64,000 bases of DNA from Clostridia bacterium (GCA_024403735.1 JAKSRG010000006.1:1-64000); one strand, 5' to 3'; positions 26,200 through 35,657 are shown, counted from the first letter of the stretch. Notes: generated by a model from the letters alone, not told the origin. Numbers and translations are program-made.

Positions 26200-27801
26200 T
26201 TACTTCGTCTTTGCAAGTTTCTGCATAATAAGCATCTGCTTGCGAGTAAACTGCTTTTTACCATCTTCGCGAACCAGATAGTATCCCTTCACACCATCTA
26301 ACTCACCTCTGCAAATAGACTTAATCTTTTTCTTCTCCATTGACTCTGTGTCAAAGACAATACTATCCTCTGGCCATGGTGTGAAATCTTCTGGTCCCTT
26401 TGGAACTTTATCTGTATCCTTAACCTTATCTTTATCCTTAGCCTTATCACTCTCAGATGAAGAGCCTCCCTTAATAGCCAAGCCCATCATTCTCAACTTA
26501 TCCAAAGTAAAGAAAGTAGCAGAATAATCGGATCTAAACAAAGAATAACCTTTAATGCCACCAGACTCCTTCTTTTCAGAAGCAACATATCCTCGCCTCT
26601 CTAACTTAGCTTCATTCCATGAAGAAGAATGTTCAGGCCAAAAATCACACCAACCACAAACATTAACTCTTGCGTAACCCTTAGCAATCATATCTTCCAT
26701 ACTATAAGAAATCTTGCTACCACCCTTAATCATTACTTGATATACTTTTTTACTAGCAGCTGTTGACTTCTTAATCAAGACAACCTTATCTGCTTCTATC
26801 TTACTAGTAATCCATGTAATATTATGTTCAGGATATGGATCATCCCAAGAAACAGTAATGTCTCCTCCTTTTTCTCCCTTAGGGATGCTCTGCAACACCT
26901 TAAGAACCTCTATTGCAGTAGGTCTATCCTCTGGCTTAACACTTAACATATCGCTAATCAAAGACACCAAAAGAGGATTCTTAATCAATGGACTTAACTC
27001 AAGACTGCAACCGTTCTTTAGCGCTACCCAAGAGTAAATAATCTTACCTTTTTCTGCTCTTTTCTTTAGCTTATCAGTCAAGTTTACAGGAGTTGGCATT
27101 TCACCTGTTAAATACTTATGGAAAATCAAACCTAATGAGAAAATATCTGACTTAGTTGTAAGTGTATCGCCATATGCCTTGGCTTCTTCTGGATCATCAT
27201 AAGCGCCATATCCACCTAACTCTGGAGAATAGTAATCAATTGTACCAATGATCTCATCAGGAGCATCTCCTTCAAAATAGCTACTATCAAAATCAACTAA
27301 CTTAGCAACGTAATGTCCAGTTGAATTCTTAACAAGAAGGATATTTTTCAACTTCAAATCACTGTGAATAAGTCCCTTACCATGAACACTAGAGAGTGCT
27401 CCAGCTGCAGTCATCATCAACAATAATTTTGTGTCATATGTAAGACTCTCTAATACAGAAGGGACATCTTCGTCATCTACGATACCATCAATCAGGCTAG
27501 AAACCTCAACAAAGTGATTGCCCTCAACGAATTCTTCTACTGGAATAATAATGTTTCCACCTTCACCAGTTAATGGACGAATAGTTTTATTAGTCTTTGT
27601 TCTAAGATTAACAAAAGCCTCAAATTTCTCCTTATTCTTGGCGAATGTTTTTGCATCTAGCGCACCATTCTTCAATGGCATTACCGGAGTCTGATACTGC
27701 TTAATGAAGTACTTCTTTCCTCCACGCTGACCAATTGCAATCTTTCCACTAGTACTGTTCTTCCAATCGCCAATCAATTCGTATCCATGAAAAATCTCCA
27801 T
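26200..27801 (-). CDS. Ser/Thr protein kinase with three C-terminal WPE repeats
   Basis: 533 residues. Kinase domain at about 8-305: probable ATP-anchoring Lys34 (YFIKQY), catalytic loop HSDLKLKN at 146-153, metal-binding DFD at 170-172 and SPE at 192-194. HSD replaces HRD and DFD replaces DFG, but Asp148, Lys150, Asn153 and Asp170 are present, so it is probably active. Three copies of an otherwise unknown module follow, at about 321-376, 386-441 and 474-530, with PEH/PED near the start and GIKGY or GVKGY in the last two. AGGAGG precedes the ATG. Together with the PP2C and vWA genes it forms a TerY-P-like triad. Confidence 0.92.
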   Translation of the reverse strand: MEIFHGYELIGDWKNSTSGKIAIGQRGGKKYFIKQYQTPVMPLKNGALDAKTFAKNKEKFEAFVNLRTKTNKTIRPLTGEGGNIIIPVEEFVEGNHFVEVSSLIDGIVDDEDVPSVLESLTYDTKLLLMMTAAGALSSVHGKGLIHSDLKLKNILLVKNSTGHYVAKLVDFDSSYFEGDAPDEIIGTIDYYSPELGGYGAYDDPEEAKAYGDTLTTKSDIFSLGLIFHKYLTGEMPTPVNLTDKLKKRAEKGKIIYSWVALKNGCSLELSPLIKNPLLVSLISDMLSVKPEDRPTAIEVLKVLQSIPKGEKGGDITVSWDDPYPEHNITWITSKIEADKVVLIKKSTAASKKVYQVMIKGGSKISYSMEDMIAKGYARVNVCGWCDFWPEHSSSWNEAKLERRGYVASEKKESGGIKGYSLFRSDYSATFFTLDKLRMMGLAIKGGSSSESDKAKDKDKVKDTDKVPKGPEDFTPWPEDSIVFDTESMEKKKIKSICRGELDGVKGYYLVREDGKKQFTRKQMLIMQKLAKTK

Positions 27802-27929
27802 AATTTCTCCTCCTAAAAATCTTGATAGAAATATAAGTCTTATTTCTATTAACTACATGCATATAACTATCTGCTATAAACTTTTTCGGATGGTACATGA
27901 CAAATCCGCTAGTATTTCAATCACAAATA

Positions 27930-30011
27930 TTAATTCAACAGACTTTCATATGTAGCATTATATTTTGCAAATAAATCAGATTGTTTCTGAGCATAATTTC
28001 CTTCACTCTCTTCTTTCTCTTGCTTCTCTTTTAACAAGAGGAGAATGTTATCTAGCAACACTTTATCGCCAGAATATGAGGCAAGATTACTCTCAAAGTA
28101 AGTAACAATCTTTAAGAAATTCTCATCCCAATATGCCTTAACGAATTCATTCAAGCAATCACCATGCTCTGCAACTTTCTTCGTCTTAGCTACCATCAAT
28201 TCTCTATACTGCACAATAAGTGAACCTAGTTTATCTTTATCATTAGCGATAAACTTGTGTGGAATATAAGCACCATCAATTTCCAAAAAATTCTTAAGAA
28301 AATACTCTACAACATCAGGCTTCTTAATAGCTTCTTCATAATTTCTAGAATAGTACTTCTCTCTAAAGACATTCAATTCTTTAAGGGTTTTCTGCTTCTC
28401 TGCATATACTTTTACAAGGTAATCATTTGACTTTTTAATCTCTTCAAAGGCCTTGGTAAAATCAACCTCACTATTACTAACAGTTAAATCACCATCCAGA
28501 TCTGCAAGCTCAATCAGACGGCTAAATGTTGACTCAATAATGCCAAAACTCTCTATCGTTATCTGCTTTCTATCTTTCAACTCATTAAGATACAAGTCGC
28601 GTGTCGTCGCGTACAAATCAATGATTCCAATAACAGGGTAACCTATTCTCTGCCAATCTAAAGACACTCTTATCTTCGATGCATCTTTCTCATCTATTAA
28701 TCCGACAAAGTTCCTACTAATAATGTCCTTAATGGAAACTCTCAATTCTTCTAACTTTGTCTCAATCTGTTTGATTTCATCATCAATAAGCTTCTTTTTC
28801 TTTATATAAGCAGGATAGTTCTCTTCAATAATCTTATCTCTACAAATCTTCTTAGTAACTTGTTGTTCGAAAAACTCTACTTTAGCTTGCTCTATTTCAA
28901 CAACATCATCTGAACTAGTATCTACTCCATCTAGACAATAATTATGTGTAAGAAGATCAGGAACTAAATCTAAATACTCAGATTTAATAACCAATAGTCT
29001 ATCGCTTGCAGCATTTTTTACATCATCAAATGATGCAAAGCCATAGAATCCCATAGCTATAGTACTGCTATCATCATGTTTAGCATCTGCTTCAAAGAAA
29101 TCAGTTAAATCATTAGCAACACTCTCCAATGAATCAGATTTCACTATTGTATCTAATAACAAATTCTCCAGACACAATTGATTGATAAAACTCTTTGTAT
29201 CAAACACACCATCTGAAGCATTAAATAATATACAAGGCTTGCTGAACTTAAAATAATTGCAGCGAATTGTGAATTCATTATTTGCTGAGATGTAGTTTGT
29301 CATTCCACCATCTGCACCTTCTTCATCAGGCAACACCTGTCTAAGACCATTTATTGAATCCCATACATACGGACGGGAATCTCCAGCAGAGAGATACACA
29401 ACATCTACTGTATCTTCATTTTCCTGAACAATTGCTGCACACAAAGTTGTTCCTAGCAGTGCTAAATTCTGAAAACTTGAATCATAATTAATATTACATT
29501 TCTTTGCCAATGCAACCATTTTTTCTTTTATAGCTTTAGTAAAATGACTGCTCAAAAAGCCACAGAACACTTCGCTACCTTTCTCAGCAATTGCTGGGAA
29601 CATTTCCTTAATAGATTCTTTGTGTAACAGTAATTCAGATAATACAATTGCCGAAACAAATCTTGAACCAAAGTAACCACTCTTTTTAATGTTGTAGATA
29701 TTATCTGTATAACATGATTTAACAGCTCTCAATTCCATGAAAGAATCTACAATATACTTACTAACCTCAGCCTTACCATCCTCGTCAATATCAGTATCTG
29801 TGCAAATTTCATCCAAAATAAAATCAGCTATGAGATGCTCATCAAATAATGCTGCATCAACATCACTGTGACGAATACTAGCTCTACCACCTAATCCATC
29901 AGCTACTAGAAGTACACTATCATTAGCAAAAGGCAAAGTGTCCTCACCCTTGTAAGAGATAACACCATTTTCCCTTTCCTTCATGGATTGTCTATATACT
30001 ATTAGTTTCAT
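27930..30011 (-). CDS. PP2C-type protein phosphatase with long coiled-coil tail
   Basis: 693 residues. Residues 1 to about 335 carry PP2C motifs: LLVADGLGGRAS (Asp38-Gly39 metal site), YLSAGDSRPYVW, CILFNASDGVFD and HDDSSTIAMG. The remaining 350 residues are charged and helical (long Glu/Lys stretches such as EEKDASKIR and LKEKQEKEES), most likely coiled coil. It would remove phosphates placed by the neighbouring kinase. The start MKLIVYRQSM follows GGAGG; the frame extends 10 residues further without support. Confidence 0.9.
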   Translation of the reverse strand: MKLIVYRQSMKERENGVISYKGEDTLPFANDSVLLVADGLGGRASIRHSDVDAALFDEHLIADFILDEICTDTDIDEDGKAEVSKYIVDSFMELRAVKSCYTDNIYNIKKSGYFGSRFVSAIVLSELLLHKESIKEMFPAIAEKGSEVFCGFLSSHFTKAIKEKMVALAKKCNINYDSSFQNLALLGTTLCAAIVQENEDTVDVVYLSAGDSRPYVWDSINGLRQVLPDEEGADGGMTNYISANNEFTIRCNYFKFSKPCILFNASDGVFDTKSFINQLCLENLLLDTIVKSDSLESVANDLTDFFEADAKHDDSSTIAMGFYGFASFDDVKNAASDRLLVIKSEYLDLVPDLLTHNYCLDGVDTSSDDVVEIEQAKVEFFEQQVTKKICRDKIIEENYPAYIKKKKLIDDEIKQIETKLEELRVSIKDIISRNFVGLIDEKDASKIRVSLDWQRIGYPVIGIIDLYATTRDLYLNELKDRKQITIESFGIIESTFSRLIELADLDGDLTVSNSEVDFTKAFEEIKKSNDYLVKVYAEKQKTLKELNVFREKYYSRNYEEAIKKPDVVEYFLKNFLEIDGAYIPHKFIANDKDKLGSLIVQYRELMVAKTKKVAEHGDCLNEFVKAYWDENFLKIVTYFESNLASYSGDKVLLDNILLLLKEKQEKEESEGNYAQKQSDLFAKYNATYESLLN

Positions 30012-30117
30012 TATTGCCTCCGACAACATATAACTCTTCAAAAAATAAGGTCACACGAGATACACCAGATATAAACCTCATGTATCACCGTATGACCCGC
30101 TAAATACTAATTAATAA

Positions 30118-30807
30118 TTAACAAGAACCTACCAACAAATCAATGGCATTCTGAATGTCAACGTCCTCAAGACCAGCTCCTGCAGGAGAGAATGATGGCC
30201 AATATCTGTTCCAAGCCTGGATATCAGACCAAGGATAAGCATTTGGAGCAAACACTACCAAACGACCGGCAATAGGGTCATAACTACCACCCATTTCCTG
30301 AGAAGTACCTTCCCACCAAGCACCCAACTCAGCAAGATCCTTTGGCATACCCTCTGGATAACCAGCACAATCTGCACGATCTGAGAACTTGAGAGCTTCA
30401 GCGTCCGTAAACACAATAATCGCATGTCTCTTCTTAACTCCAGATTCTGTTACCCAATCAGACTTCAATGCCAAAGAGATAGCTTCAAGAGCATTCTCTG
30501 GGAGATCGCCACCACCCTTTACTTCAATACCATTGACATAAGCATTAAACTCGTCAACTTCATCTGGCATAACGAAGAATTTTGACTCCTTCATAGGCTC
30601 TGCATCGCACTTATAATCGCGGAATGTAATTACCTTAATTCTAAGCTTCTCAACATCCTTACCTTCTTCTTCCATTCCTTCAAGGAATCTTTCATGAATA
30701 GAAGTAGCATTTGTCTTAACTTCATTAATAACAGGACTCATACTTGCTGTCGCATCAATACACATTACAATATCAACATAATAAACACCTTGCTGCTGAT
30801 CTGCCAT
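30118..30807 (-). CDS. TerY-like vWA domain protein 1
   Basis: 229 residues, essentially a single von Willebrand A domain. The MIDAS motif is Asp18-x-Thr20-x-Ser22 (CIDATASM), followed by the conserved GGGDLPENALEA and FTDAEAL strands that complete the metal site. GGAGG precedes MADQQQG. In TerY-P systems a vWA protein of this kind is encoded with a PP2C phosphatase and a kinase and is thought to be the scaffold that the kinase modifies. It is a close paralogue of the protein at 31105-31791. Confidence 0.9.
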   Translation of the reverse strand: MADQQQGVYYVDIVMCIDATASMSPVINEVKTNATSIHERFLEGMEEEGKDVEKLRIKVITFRDYKCDAEPMKESKFFVMPDEVDEFNAYVNGIEVKGGGDLPENALEAISLALKSDWVTESGVKKRHAIIVFTDAEALKFSDRADCAGYPEGMPKDLAELGAWWEGTSQEMGGSYDPIAGRLVVFAPNAYPWSDIQAWNRYWPSFSPAGAGLEDVDIQNAIDLLVGSC

Positions 30808-31104
30808 AATAATAATCCTCCAAAAAATCAATTAAATTAGTTATAAATAAAATAACCTTTACATTTAAATTATACACGGAACATATTCGAATAATATTTC
30901 CAAAGTGTGAACCATATCTTAACAAATCAAAAACTCCTAATCTGAATAGTATATGGTTAATCTAACATATGCTTTTTCTAACTAGCCATAATCAATCATT
31001 TCCATTTCCTCCGTTTTTGCTTTATGCATATATAATTAGATGTCAATCAGTTTTTCGTAAATCTCAAATAAATTCCAATAATTTAACGAAGCTTTGAAAT
31101 CAAA
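30808..31104. other. AT-rich gap between the two vWA genes
   Basis: Very AT-rich. No terminator hairpin is seen. On the minus strand TTGACA at 31046-31041 resembles a -35 box, but the -10 region (CATAAA at 15 bases) is poor. A GGAGG near 31010 is followed by a seven-codon open frame that I do not regard as a gene. Confidence 0.4.
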
Positions 31105-31791
31105 TTAAAAAGAACCAACCAATAGATCAATAGCAGATTGAAGACTTACATCACTAAGCCCTGTACCAGCCTTAGAATAAGCTGGCCAAAATCTGTTCCA
31201 AGTTTCCAACTTTCTCCATGATTCATCATTAGGAACAAAAGCGATAAGTCGACCTGATTTGCTATTATAATCACCGGAGAAATACTGATCTGTACCTTCC
31301 CACCATGAACCAAGTTCTGCCAAATTTTTAGGCATACCACTAGGATATGTTGGCAGATTAGATCTTTCGCTAAAGTTTAATGCTGGGGCATCTGTGAATA
31401 CAACAACTGCATGTCTTTTCTTACCAGGTAAATTAACCCAATCAGATTTAAGTGCTACTGCTATCGCCTCGAAAGCATTCTCTGGAGTATCACCTCCACC
31501 AATTGCCTCGATAGAAGATACAAATGACTTGAACTTACTTGCATCATCAGGAAGCAAATAGAAAGGCGATTCTTTAATAGGTTCAGAATCACAGATAAAA
31601 TCTCTAAAAGCTATTACCTTTACTCGTAACTGACCAATCTCTTTGTCAGCTTCATCCATTGCATCATTCATTTTCTTGTAAAACTCGAGTGCATTTTTCT
31701 TTACTTCCTCAATAATAGGCGCCATGCTTCCAGTTGCATCAATGCACATAACAATATCAACACTGTACTCGCCCATCTGTGGATTTCCCAT
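31105..31791 (-). CDS. TerY-like vWA domain protein 2, first gene of the island
   Basis: 228 residues. MIDAS Asp-x-Thr-x-Ser in CIDATGSM near residue 17, then GGGDTPENAFEA and FTDAPALNFSER. It shares most of its length with vWA protein 1, including AELGSWWEGT and the ending AIDLLVGSF, so the two arose by duplication. GGAGGTGG precedes the ATG. It is probably the promoter-proximal gene of the island. Confidence 0.9.
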   Translation of the reverse strand: MGNPQMGEYSVDIVMCIDATGSMAPIIEEVKKNALEFYKKMNDAMDEADKEIGQLRVKVIAFRDFICDSEPIKESPFYLLPDDASKFKSFVSSIEAIGGGDTPENAFEAIAVALKSDWVNLPGKKRHAVVVFTDAPALNFSERSNLPTYPSGMPKNLAELGSWWEGTDQYFSGDYNSKSGRLIAFVPNDESWRKLETWNRFWPAYSKAGTGLSDVSLQSAIDLLVGSF

Positions 31792-32055
31792 ATTACCACC
31801 TCCGATTTTTTACTATATAAGTATTCAGCAAACGATTTTTCGCAAAAATATTACATATCTTAATTAAATTATATCTACTTAATTATCAAGTTAATCATCA
31901 CGACGATAAAATTTTCAAAATGTACACACAACACATATAAGTAATCGCAGAATAAAATCCCCCGAAAACAGTTTCCTAGGAAACTCAAACAATACACCAA
32001 CTGCAATTTGGAGCACAATATCGATAACTAAAAATCTATAATAAACATCGGAAAG
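31792..32055. other. Gap upstream of the Ter-like island
   Basis: AT-rich stretch. On the minus strand a TATAAT lies at 31873-31868, with only a weak GATTAA 17 bases upstream. This is the most likely promoter region for the island. I see no gene, riboswitch or clear operator in it. Confidence 0.35.
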
Positions 32056-32056
32056 T

Positions 32057-32121
32057 GAACGCCCCCCACTTAGCTAAAAGTGGGGGGTGCTACCTGGTTT
32101 TAGATAAAAATAACTAGAACA
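32057..32121 (-). repeat. IS200/IS605-like end remnant, copy 2
   Basis: The hairpin CCCCCCACTT/AAGTGGGGGG (32062-32071 with 32078-32087) is followed by GGTTTTAGATAAAAATA and CTAGAACA, the same order as at 1-64. On the minus strand the element ends in GGGGGGCGTTCAC, close to right ends of IS200/IS605 elements. It lies beside the manA terminator, just as copy 1 lies beside the CPBP terminator. No transposase is nearby. Confidence 0.5.
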
Positions 32122-32149
32122 AAAGAAATCAATCCTAATATGATTGATT
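32122..32149 (-). terminator. Probable manA terminator
   Basis: AAATCAATC (32125-32133) pairs with GATTGATTT (32141-32149). On the minus strand it is followed by CTTTTGTTC. The stem is A/T-rich and the T tract interrupted, so it is a weak terminator. It lies 64 bases past the manA stop. Confidence 0.5.
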
Positions 32150-32213
32150 TAACTATGCCCATATTAACTCTGACTGGCTTAACCGCCGTCTCATTCTTCT
32201 TCATTAAGAATTC

Positions 32214-33194
32214 CTAACCTCTTATATCCAAAAAGTGCGCCTGACCATGTATATTAATCTCTACAGAATCAGCAGGCACAAAGAAACAATCGCCCTTGTA
32301 AAAATATATCGTTTCATTACCAAAAGCAATGGTACCACAACCATTAACACATAGCAAAACGCGAAAACCCATTTCGTCTGACTGATAAATGACTTTCTGT
32401 CTTCTCTCAGTATTAATGATCATTCGATATACTTCGAAATATTTGCATCTGCACAAAAGCTCAGATGCAACACCACAATTGTACTTAAGTACAGTCATTG
32501 GCTGCTTTGGCTCAAAAGAACTCTTATAGTTAGCTACTGCGAGAGCCTTATCAATGTGGAGTTCTCTCTTATTGCCATTCTTATCAACTCTATCGTAATC
32601 GTAGAGTCTGTACGTAACATTACTATTCTCCTGAATTTCAGCAATTAGCGCACCAGCGCCAATGGCATGAATAGTTCCGGCCTCAATAAAGAAAAGATCA
32701 TCTTTCTTAATTGGGAACTGCTGGAGATGTCTCATCAATGTTCCCTTCTCAATAGCCTTGCGAAGTGTTTTCTCGCTCGAATTATGCTTAAGTCCATAAA
32801 CCAACTTGGCATCTTTAGTCGCATCGAGAACATACCACATCTCAGTCTTACCGAGCTGTCCATTCTCATACTCATTAGCATATTCATCATCTGGATGAAC
32901 CTGAACGGACAAATCGTTCTTAGCATCAATAAACTTGATAAGAATAGGAAGTTCACCATTTGTGTTTCTTCCCTTTCCTACAAAATCTGGATTTGCCTTA
33001 AGTACTTCAGCAAGAGTCTCACCGTCATACTTTCCACCGACTACATAAGAAGGTCCATCTGGATGAGTTGAACATTCCCATGTCTCAGCGAGAGGATGCA
33101 TATCTAAGTTCTTCTCAAATTCATCATTAAGTCTTCTTCCACCCCAGAGGTAATCTTTACCAGTAGGTCTTAGAAGTAGTGGTTTGTTTCCCAT
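32214..33194 (-). CDS. manA: Mannose-6-phosphate isomerase, class I
   Basis: 326 residues. Interconverts fructose-6-phosphate and mannose-6-phosphate with a zinc ion. Family segments are WGGRRL near the N-terminus, PLAETWECS, IKFIDAKNDLSVQVHPDD (zinc ligands) and EAGTIHAIG. This short form is typical of Firmicutes. It starts two bases after manC, so the two are translationally linked, and it supplies the first intermediate for GDP-mannose. Confidence 0.94.
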   Translation of the reverse strand: MGNKPLLLRPTGKDYLWGGRRLNDEFEKNLDMHPLAETWECSTHPDGPSYVVGGKYDGETLAEVLKANPDFVGKGRNTNGELPILIKFIDAKNDLSVQVHPDDEYANEYENGQLGKTEMWYVLDATKDAKLVYGLKHNSSEKTLRKAIEKGTLMRHLQQFPIKKDDLFFIEAGTIHAIGAGALIAEIQENSNVTYRLYDYDRVDKNGNKRELHIDKALAVANYKSSFEPKQPMTVLKYNCGVASELLCRCKYFEVYRMIINTERRQKVIYQSDEMGFRVLLCVNGCGTIAFGNETIYFYKGDCFFVPADSVEINIHGQAHFLDIRG

Positions 33195-33196
33195 AA

Positions 33197-34519
33197 TTAG
33201 TATTCCAATTCAAACAACTGCTTATCCTGCTCAGATATATCCCTTCCTATCTGAACTTCAATAAGTACCAATTCCGTATCTGCAATGATAGTATGTCTAC
33301 AACCAGCGCTCATAGCGATAACATCACCAGGCTTAATACTCTGATGCATACCATCAACAACAGTCTTACCTGTTCCACTAATAACAATCCAAACTTCATC
33401 ACGTCTTCTATGGCTGTGATAACTCATAGAATGACCGGCATTAAGTGTTGCCTTAATAGTTTTTCCACCCTTATCAACATCAAGAACTTTGAAGCTTCCC
33501 CAAGCCTTATCAGCGAACATAACCTGTTGCTGCTCAAGTCCTTCAATATATGGTCTAATATATGAACTCTGATCCTTATCTGCAACAAGGATACCTTCTG
33601 GGGATACGGAGATAATCACATCTCTTAATCCCATAGCAAGGACTGGGAGTTCAGTCTCATTGAGGATATTTACACCCTCACAAGTCTCATCTGCTGTACC
33701 ATTACCAACAATTGTCTCTTCCATCGCTTCAGTAAGGGCACTCCATGTTCCAATATCCTGCCACTTACCTGCAAATCTAAGAACATTAATGCTCTCCTCA
33801 CCTTCAACTACTGCATAGTCAAAAGAGAGTGCTGGTAACTTGTCATAATTAGTATATAAATCATGATAGTCCTCATAATCAATCATATTATGAGTCAAAT
33901 CTAGAAGATATTTAATCTTAAAAGCGAATACTCCACCATTCCAAAGTGCACCCTGCTTGATATATTCTTCGCAAGATCTCTGGTTAGGCTTCTCCTTAAA
34001 GGAGGAAACCTTAGATACCTCTTCCTTAGTCTCAGGAATAATATAACCATAATCTGTTGATAAAGATGTTGGCTCCATACCAAGAAGAACAAGACTAGAT
34101 GTTCCCTCAGCAGCAATCTCAGCTAATTTGGCAATTGCCTTATAATATTCATCCTCAACATATGGATCTACAGGACAAACAACAACAACTTCCTCAGGAT
34201 CTTTACCTAAGATATCAACAAGATAATTAACAGCGAGTGAGATAGCTGGAAAAGTATCTCTTCTACTAGGCTCATCACTAATATGAATATCTTCTCCAAG
34301 CTGATTATTAAGTGCAGGAATCTGAACTTTTGAAGTAGCTATAGTAATACTAGCGTTTCTATCAAGCTTCTTAATCTGACGATAAGCTCTCTGAACCATT
34401 GACTCATAAGAACCAGTCTTATCATTCTTAAAAATCTTGATAAATTGTTTGGATCTGATGTCATTAGAAAGTGGCCACAAACGCTTACCTGAACCACCTG
34501 ATAACAATACTATATTCAT
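33197..34519 (-). CDS. manC: Mannose-1-phosphate guanylyltransferase
   Basis: 440 residues. Nucleotidyltransferase domain at the N-terminus with LLSGGSGKRLWPLS and KQF, and FVxEKP-like SFKEKPN in the middle. A C-terminal cupin domain from about 330 contains YHSHRRRDEVW and is usual in ManC/AlgA-type enzymes; whether it also isomerises mannose-6-phosphate is doubtful because manA is next door. It makes GDP-mannose. I start it at MNIVLLSGG with AGGGA upstream. It follows gmd by 91 bases. Confidence 0.92.
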   Translation of the reverse strand: MNIVLLSGGSGKRLWPLSNDIRSKQFIKIFKNDKTGSYESMVQRAYRQIKKLDRNASITIATSKVQIPALNNQLGEDIHISDEPSRRDTFPAISLAVNYLVDILGKDPEEVVVVCPVDPYVEDEYYKAIAKLAEIAAEGTSSLVLLGMEPTSLSTDYGYIIPETKEEVSKVSSFKEKPNQRSCEEYIKQGALWNGGVFAFKIKYLLDLTHNMIDYEDYHDLYTNYDKLPALSFDYAVVEGEESINVLRFAGKWQDIGTWSALTEAMEETIVGNGTADETCEGVNILNETELPVLAMGLRDVIISVSPEGILVADKDQSSYIRPYIEGLEQQQVMFADKAWGSFKVLDVDKGGKTIKATLNAGHSMSYHSHRRRDEVWIVISGTGKTVVDGMHQSIKPGDVIAMSAGCRHTIIADTELVLIEVQIGRDISEQDKQLFELEY

Positions 34520-34534
34520 ACTAATCCCTGTCCT

Positions 34535-34569
34535 AAAAAAATAAGCCACCACAAAATGTAGCGGCTTAT
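34535..34569 (-). terminator. Terminator-like hairpin between gmd and manC
   Basis: Minus strand: ATAAGCCGCTACA pairs with TGTGGTGGCTTAT, followed by TTTTTTT. It lies after gmd but only about 16 bases before the manC ATG and abuts its ribosome binding site. It could limit readthrough from gmd, so manC and manA may be expressed at a lower level or need a separate promoter. Confidence 0.75.
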
Positions 34570-34610
34570 GTTCATTTTACAAGAGTTTTGTTAATCGCTC
34601 AACAGTTATA

Positions 34611-35657
34611 TTAAGCATTAACTTCCTTCATTGCCTTCTCCTGCTTAGCGAGCTTACGGTCGTGCTTAGCCATAATCTCAACAAGCTCAGCATATGTAGT
34701 CTTCTGTGGATTCCAGCCAAGAACTGTCTTAGCCTTTGTTGGGTCACCCCAGAGATTATCAACGTCTGTAGGTCTGAACCACTGTGGGTTAACACATACG
34801 AGCATCTTACCTGTCTCAACATCGTAACCCTTCTCATCTACACCAGTACCTTCCCAGCGGAGCTTGATGCCGTTAGCAGCAAATGCCTTCTCTGTGAAGT
34901 CACGTACTGTATGCTGTTCACCAGTTGCAATAACGAAGTCCTCTGGTACATCATGCTGCATAATGAGCCACATGCACTCTACATAATCCTTTGCATAACC
35001 CCAGTCACGGAGTGAATCCATGTTACCGAGCTCCAAGTGATCCTGAAGACCTTCTGCGATACGACCAGCAGCAAGAGTAATCTTACGTGTTACGAATGTC
35101 TCACCACGACGCTCTGACTCATGGTTAAAGAGGATACCGTTAACAGCGAACATACCGTAAGCCTCTCTGTACTCCTTAATAATCCAGAAGCCATACTGCT
35201 TAGCAACAGCATATGGTGAATATGGATGGAATGGTGTTGTCTCACTCTGTGGAACTTCCTCAACCTTACCATAAAGCTCAGATGTTGAAGCCTGATATAC
35301 CTTTGTCTTCTTCTCAAGGCCTAACATACGAAGTGCCTCAAGGATACGGAGAACACCAATAGCATCAACGTCACCAGAATACTCAGGAACATCAAAAGAA
35401 ACCTGAACATGACTCTGTGCAGCGAGGTTATAAATCTCGTCTGGCTCTACCATTCTGATGATACGGATAAGCGAAGATGAATCAGAAAGATCACCATCAT
35501 GAAGTGTAATCTTATCAATAATATGATCAATACGGGCTGTATTAGAAATAGAAGCACGACGAGTAATACCATGAACTTCATAGCCCTTCTCGAGAAGGAA
35601 TTCTGCGAGATAAGAACCGTCCTGACCTGTAATACCTGTAATCAATGCTTTCTTCAT
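34611..35657 (-). CDS. gmd: GDP-mannose 4,6-dehydratase
   Basis: 348 residues, an SDR-superfamily enzyme. NAD(P)-binding [14 protein letters not shown] at the N-terminus, RRAS specificity loop, the catalytic TSELYGK and the YAVAKQY tyrosine/lysine pair. It makes GDP-4-keto-6-deoxymannose, precursor of GDP-fucose, GDP-rhamnose or GDP-perosamine. No second-step enzyme (GDP-fucose synthase) is in the window. GGAGG precedes the ATG. Codon bias is high, like gpmI. Confidence 0.95.
   Translation of the reverse strand: MKKALITGITGQDGSYLAEFLLEKGYEVHGITRRASISNTARIDHIIDKITLHDGDLSDSSSLIRIIRMVEPDEIYNLAAQSHVQVSFDVPEYSGDVDAIGVLRILEALRMLGLEKKTKVYQASTSELYGKVEEVPQSETTPFHPYSPYAVAKQYGFWIIKEYREAYGMFAVNGILFNHESERRGETFVTRKITLAAGRIAEGLQDHLELGNMDSLRDWGYAKDYVECMWLIMQHDVPEDFVIATGEQHTVRDFTEKAFAANGIKLRWEGTGVDEKGYDVETGKMLVCVNPQWFRPTDVDNLWGDPTKAKTVLGWNPQKTTYAELVEIMAKHDRKLAKQEKAMKEVNA

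Noticed and set aside
30960-31015. Seven-codon frame behind GGAGG between the vWA genes
   Set aside because: Too short, no amino-acid bias and no terminator-antiterminator structure beside it.
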